This document shows positions 61,488 to 64,000 of a stretch of 64,000 nucleotides of DNA, piece after piece. Source of the stretch: Marinimicrobium sp. C6131. GTDB lineage: Bacteria > Pseudomonadota > Gammaproteobacteria > Pseudomonadales > Cellvibrionaceae. The notes under the pieces are model-generated. The model worked only from the letters and a program-made list of their open reading frames with translations. It searched no databases and was not told the DNA's origin. Position 1 is the first letter of the stretch; each line of letters starts with the position of its first letter. The translations under genes and the position numbers were made by a program. The DNA lies in assembly GCF_026153455.1 (NCBI RefSeq), contig NZ_CP110629.1, forward strand, positions 4,092,001-4,156,000. The letters are read 5' to 3'.

Positions 61488-62645
61488 ATGAAATACCTCT
61501 ATTTCATCTGGAAGAACCTGGGCCGGAAAAAGCTGCGCACCAGCTTGACGGTGCTCTCCATTGTCGTGGCCTTCATTCTCTTCGGCGCTCTGGGCTCGCT
61601 CAGTGCGGCGTTCACCCAGGGCGCGGACATCGCCGGGGCGGACCGGCTGGTGACGATTCACAAGGTCTCCCTGATTCAGAGTCTGCCGTTCAGCTACGTG
61701 AATCGCGTGCGTGGTCTGGACGGTGTTGAAAAGGTCACTTACGCCAGCTGGTTTGGCGGCTATTACCAAGACCCCAAAAACCAGTTTGCCCAGTTCGCTG
61801 TCGAGGCGGACACCTACTTTGATATCTATTCGGATTTGCTGCAGCTGCCCGAGGAGCAGATGCAGGCCTGGCAGAACAATCGGATTGGCGCGGTCATCGG
61901 CAGTACTCTGGCCAAACGCTTTGGCTGGCAGGTCGGCGATCGGGTCCCGATCATTTCCATGTTTCCCCAGCAGGATGGTAATCGAACCTGGGAATTCGAA
62001 ATTGAAGGCATCTTCACCGCCGAGACGTCCGGTGGCGACAGCAACAGCATGGTGTTTCATTACGAGTACTTTGATGAAGCGCGTCAGTGGGATAAAGGCA
62101 CCGTTGGCTGGATGATGATTGAAGTGGAAGATCCAGCCCGAGCGGCCGAGGTGGCTCGGGCCGTGGATGCGCTGTTTGCCAACTCCCAGGCAGAGACCAA
62201 AACCAGCACGGAAAAGGCGTTTATGGAGTCGTTCATGAAGCAGTTTGGTGACATCGGTACCATCACGGGCCTGATTCTTGGCGCCGTGTTCTTCACCATG
62301 TTGCTGGTGACGGCCAATACCATGGCGCAGGCGGTGCGCGAACGTATCCCCGAAATGGCCATTCTGAAAACACTGGGCTTCTCGGATCGGTCGGTACTGG
62401 TAATGATCCTTGCCGAGGCGCTGTTGATGGCCATGATCGGCGGCCTTATCGGCCTGGTGATCGCCTGGTTGCTGGTTGGTGGCATTGCTGAAAAGATGGC
62501 GGCCTTTCTGCCGGGCTTTGCGATGCCCTCGGAGGTCTGGTTGAACGGGGTGATCGCCATCGTGATCCTGGGGCTACTGTCCGGCGCTGTACCGGCCATA
62601 CAGGGCATGCGCCTGAATATTGTGGCGGCACTGGGGAGGCGTTGA
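61488..62645 (+). CDS. FtsX/MacB-type ABC permease 1
   Basis: A 385-residue permease: helix 1 (SLTVLSIVVAFILFGALGSL), a large periplasmic MacB-PCD domain (about 45-245), then three C-terminal helices with ITGLILGAVFFTMLLVTANT, RERIPEMAILKTLGFSDRSV (coupling motif) and AEALLMAMIGGLIGLVIAWL. It pairs with the second permease that starts at 62648. Confidence 0.9.
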   Translation: MKYLYFIWKNLGRKKLRTSLTVLSIVVAFILFGALGSLSAAFTQGADIAGADRLVTIHKVSLIQSLPFSYVNRVRGLDGVEKVTYASWFGGYYQDPKNQFAQFAVEADTYFDIYSDLLQLPEEQMQAWQNNRIGAVIGSTLAKRFGWQVGDRVPIISMFPQQDGNRTWEFEIEGIFTAETSGGDSNSMVFHYEYFDEARQWDKGTVGWMMIEVEDPARAAEVARAVDALFANSQAETKTSTEKAFMESFMKQFGDIGTITGLILGAVFFTMLLVTANTMAQAVRERIPEMAILKTLGFSDRSVLVMILAEALLMAMIGGLIGLVIAWLLVGGIAEKMAAFLPGFAMPSEVWLNGVIAIVILGLLSGAVPAIQGMRLNIVAALGRR

Positions 62646-62647
62646 AT

Positions 62648-63835
62648 ATGAAAAATCTGACACAGATTGTGACCGTCAGCGCCATGAATCTGCGCAACCT
62701 GCCCAAGCGTCTGGGCGCATCGTCCGTGGCCATTTTTGGAGTGGCCTGTGTGGTGGGGGTGTTTATTGGCGTGCTCTCCATGGCCTCGGGATTTCAGCGC
62801 ACCATGATTTCGGCGGGGGCAGCGGATACCGCCATATTGTTGCGCTCCGGTGCCACTTCGGAAATGAGCAGCGGCTTGAGTTACGAGGAAACCCAATTGG
62901 TAGCGCAGCTTCCCCAGGTGCGCCGTCAGGGCGGAGAACCACTGACCTCGGCCGAGCTGTACGTGATTGTCGATATACCCAAACGCAGCACCAACACCGA
63001 TGCCAATGTGCCGCTGCGGGGCGTACAGGAGGATGCTTTGCAGGTACGTGAAGGTGTTGAAATCATTGAAGGCCGCATGTTTGAGCCCGGTCGCAACGAA
63101 CTGCTCGTGGGGCGGGGTGCCCAGCAGCAGTTCGCCGGATTGAGTGTCGGCAACACCCTGCGTTTCGGGCAGATGGAGTGGACCGTCGTCGGAGTGTTTG
63201 CGGACAAAGGCGGTCTGTCGGAGTCGGAACTCTGGACCGATGTTAGGGTATTGCAGTCCGCCTACCGACGCGGCAATTCTTTTCAGAGCCTGAGGGTCAA
63301 ACTCGCGTCGGAACAGGCACTGGAGGCACTGAAAGCCGAGGTGGCGAGCAACCCGCAACTGGATCTGGATGTTCATCGGGAAACCGACTATCTGGCGGAT
63401 CAGGCCGAACCACTGAGCCTGTTTATCAAAGGCGTCGGCTACCCCTTGGCGATCCTGATGGCGCTGGGCGCCGTCTTCGGGGCGATCAACACCATGTACG
63501 CCTCGGTGTCGGCCCGCACTCGCGAAATCGCCACCCTGCGAGCCATCGGTTTTGGCGCCTTCCCGGTGGCGGTTTCCACCTTGCTGGAATCCTTGATATT
63601 GGCATTGGTGGGTGGGGTGATTGGGGCACTGGTGGTGTATCTTCTGTTCAATGGTTACACCGTGTCCACCATCAACGGTGCCAGCTTCAGCCAGGTGGTG
63701 TTCGACTTTGCGGTAACCGGGGATCTGTTGGTTCAGGGAATCATCGCAGCGGTACTCATTGGCCTGGTCGGTGGGTTTTTCCCGGCGCTCAGAGCGGCGC
63801 GCTTACCGGTGGCAACCGCCCTGCGGGAAACCTGA
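62648..63835 (+). CDS. FtsX/MacB-type ABC permease 2
   Basis: This 395-residue permease of the same fold has helix 1 (SSVAIFGVACVVGVFIGVLS), a periplasmic domain and three helices with REIATLRAIGFGAFPVAVST as coupling motif. I chose ATG 62648, preceded by GGGGAGG; an in-frame TTG at 62642 overlaps the first permease stop. The two permeases are distinct in sequence and probably form a heterodimer. It is the last gene of the exporter operon. Confidence 0.9.
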   Translation: MKNLTQIVTVSAMNLRNLPKRLGASSVAIFGVACVVGVFIGVLSMASGFQRTMISAGAADTAILLRSGATSEMSSGLSYEETQLVAQLPQVRRQGGEPLTSAELYVIVDIPKRSTNTDANVPLRGVQEDALQVREGVEIIEGRMFEPGRNELLVGRGAQQQFAGLSVGNTLRFGQMEWTVVGVFADKGGLSESELWTDVRVLQSAYRRGNSFQSLRVKLASEQALEALKAEVASNPQLDLDVHRETDYLADQAEPLSLFIKGVGYPLAILMALGAVFGAINTMYASVSARTREIATLRAIGFGAFPVAVSTLLESLILALVGGVIGALVVYLLFNGYTVSTINGASFSQVVFDFAVTGDLLVQGIIAAVLIGLVGGFFPALRAARLPVATALRET

Positions 63836-63849
63836 TGGACCGCGGCACG

Positions 63850-63902
63850 GTGCTTGGCGTTAGGCTTAAATGCTATGCTTAACGAAGTGTAACGCCAAGC
63901 AC
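63850..63902. promoter_or_regulatory. 13-bp inverted repeat in front of glpK
   Basis: GTGCTTGGCGTTA (63850-63862) and TAACGCCAAGCAC (63890-63902) are perfect inverted copies with a 27-base spacer, located between the permease stop and the glpK start (17 bp before the ATG). It could be a terminator without a T tract, an operator pair or a leader hairpin near the ribosome site. Confidence 0.5.
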
Positions 63903-63918
63903 GGACCCGGGAGCGACT

Positions 63919-64000
63919 ATGTCAGATCTGATCCTCGCCATCGACCAGGGCACCACCAGCAGCCGGGCCATTGTGTTCGCCCCGGATGGGCGAATGGTCG
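63919..64000 (+). CDS. glpK: Glycerol kinase, N-terminal fragment
   Basis: The frame from ATG 63919 (GGGAG upstream) reads MSDLILAIDQGTTSSRAIVF before the window ends. This is the phosphate-1 motif of FGGY kinases in its glycerol-kinase form. Only the first 27 codons are visible. Confidence 0.85.
   Translation, partial: MSDLILAIDQGTTSSRAIVFAPDGRMV

Noticed and set aside
62084..63376. A 430-codon minus-strand frame across both ABC permeases
   Set aside because: It crosses the junction of two well-supported genes and has no domain character.
1..64000. CRISPR array
   Set aside because: No regularly spaced direct repeats and no cas genes were seen.

Overview
The window looks like a chromosomal segment of a marine or soil-type gammaproteobacterium, probably near the Cellvibrionales/Pseudomonadales. 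The support is indirect: a tmRNA whose tag reads ANDDNYALAA (the Pseudomonas-type tag), an OmpA protein with thrombospondin-3 repeats, a CLCA_X-type protein, and gammaproteobacterial-style urt, dgt, gabT and glpK genes. I could not run a search, so the genus is open.

Positions 1-38.3 kb look like the right part of a genomic island. A P4-type tyrosine integrase (36.9-38.15 kb) ends about 190 bp from the 3' end of ssrA (38339-38695, minus strand), a classic integration site. I found no second copy of the tmRNA 3' end, so the far end probably lies left of the window. From left to right the island holds: a Cu/Ag efflux operon (TolC end, CusB, CusA); a czcI-like gene with a first czcCBA set, a HupE/UreJ protein, a DUF6488 protein and a DUF3147 protein; a mer cluster (merR divergent from merTPA, with a textbook operator); a decayed 1.2 kb gap; a second czcI-czcCBA set with a PII-like gene; a CDF exporter and an ACR3-like carrier; a minus-strand island-maintenance block (zinc-ribbon/glycine-zipper protein, DUF932, YqaJ nuclease, Gp3-like protein, RadC); and a probable defence locus.

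The defence locus is the most interesting part. A BrxR/CapW-type WYL regulator, a RecQ-like helicase fused to a phosphoribosyltransferase, and a DprA-like protein form one tight plus-strand operon (30.3-34.6 kb). PRTase plus DprA is the pairing of the ShosTA toxin-antitoxin defence system; the helicase fusion and the WYL regulator make this an unusual variant. Next to it, on the minus strand, is an AT-rich 580-residue protein of no family I recognise, with a possible D...QxK nuclease core.

Right of ssrA the content looks like ordinary chromosome. An OmpA-family porin is followed by urea uptake and use: urtABCDE, a GntR/FCD regulator, urea carboxylase and allophanate hydrolase. Two nearly identical 35-bp sites, before the regulator and before the hydrolase, mark a likely shared operator. 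Then come dGTPase, a VanZ protein with a sugar-binding-like domain, an SLC13/RCK permease, a CLCA_X protein, GABA transaminase, a MacAB/Lol-like ABC exporter (adaptor, ATPase, two permeases), and the first codons of glycerol kinase.
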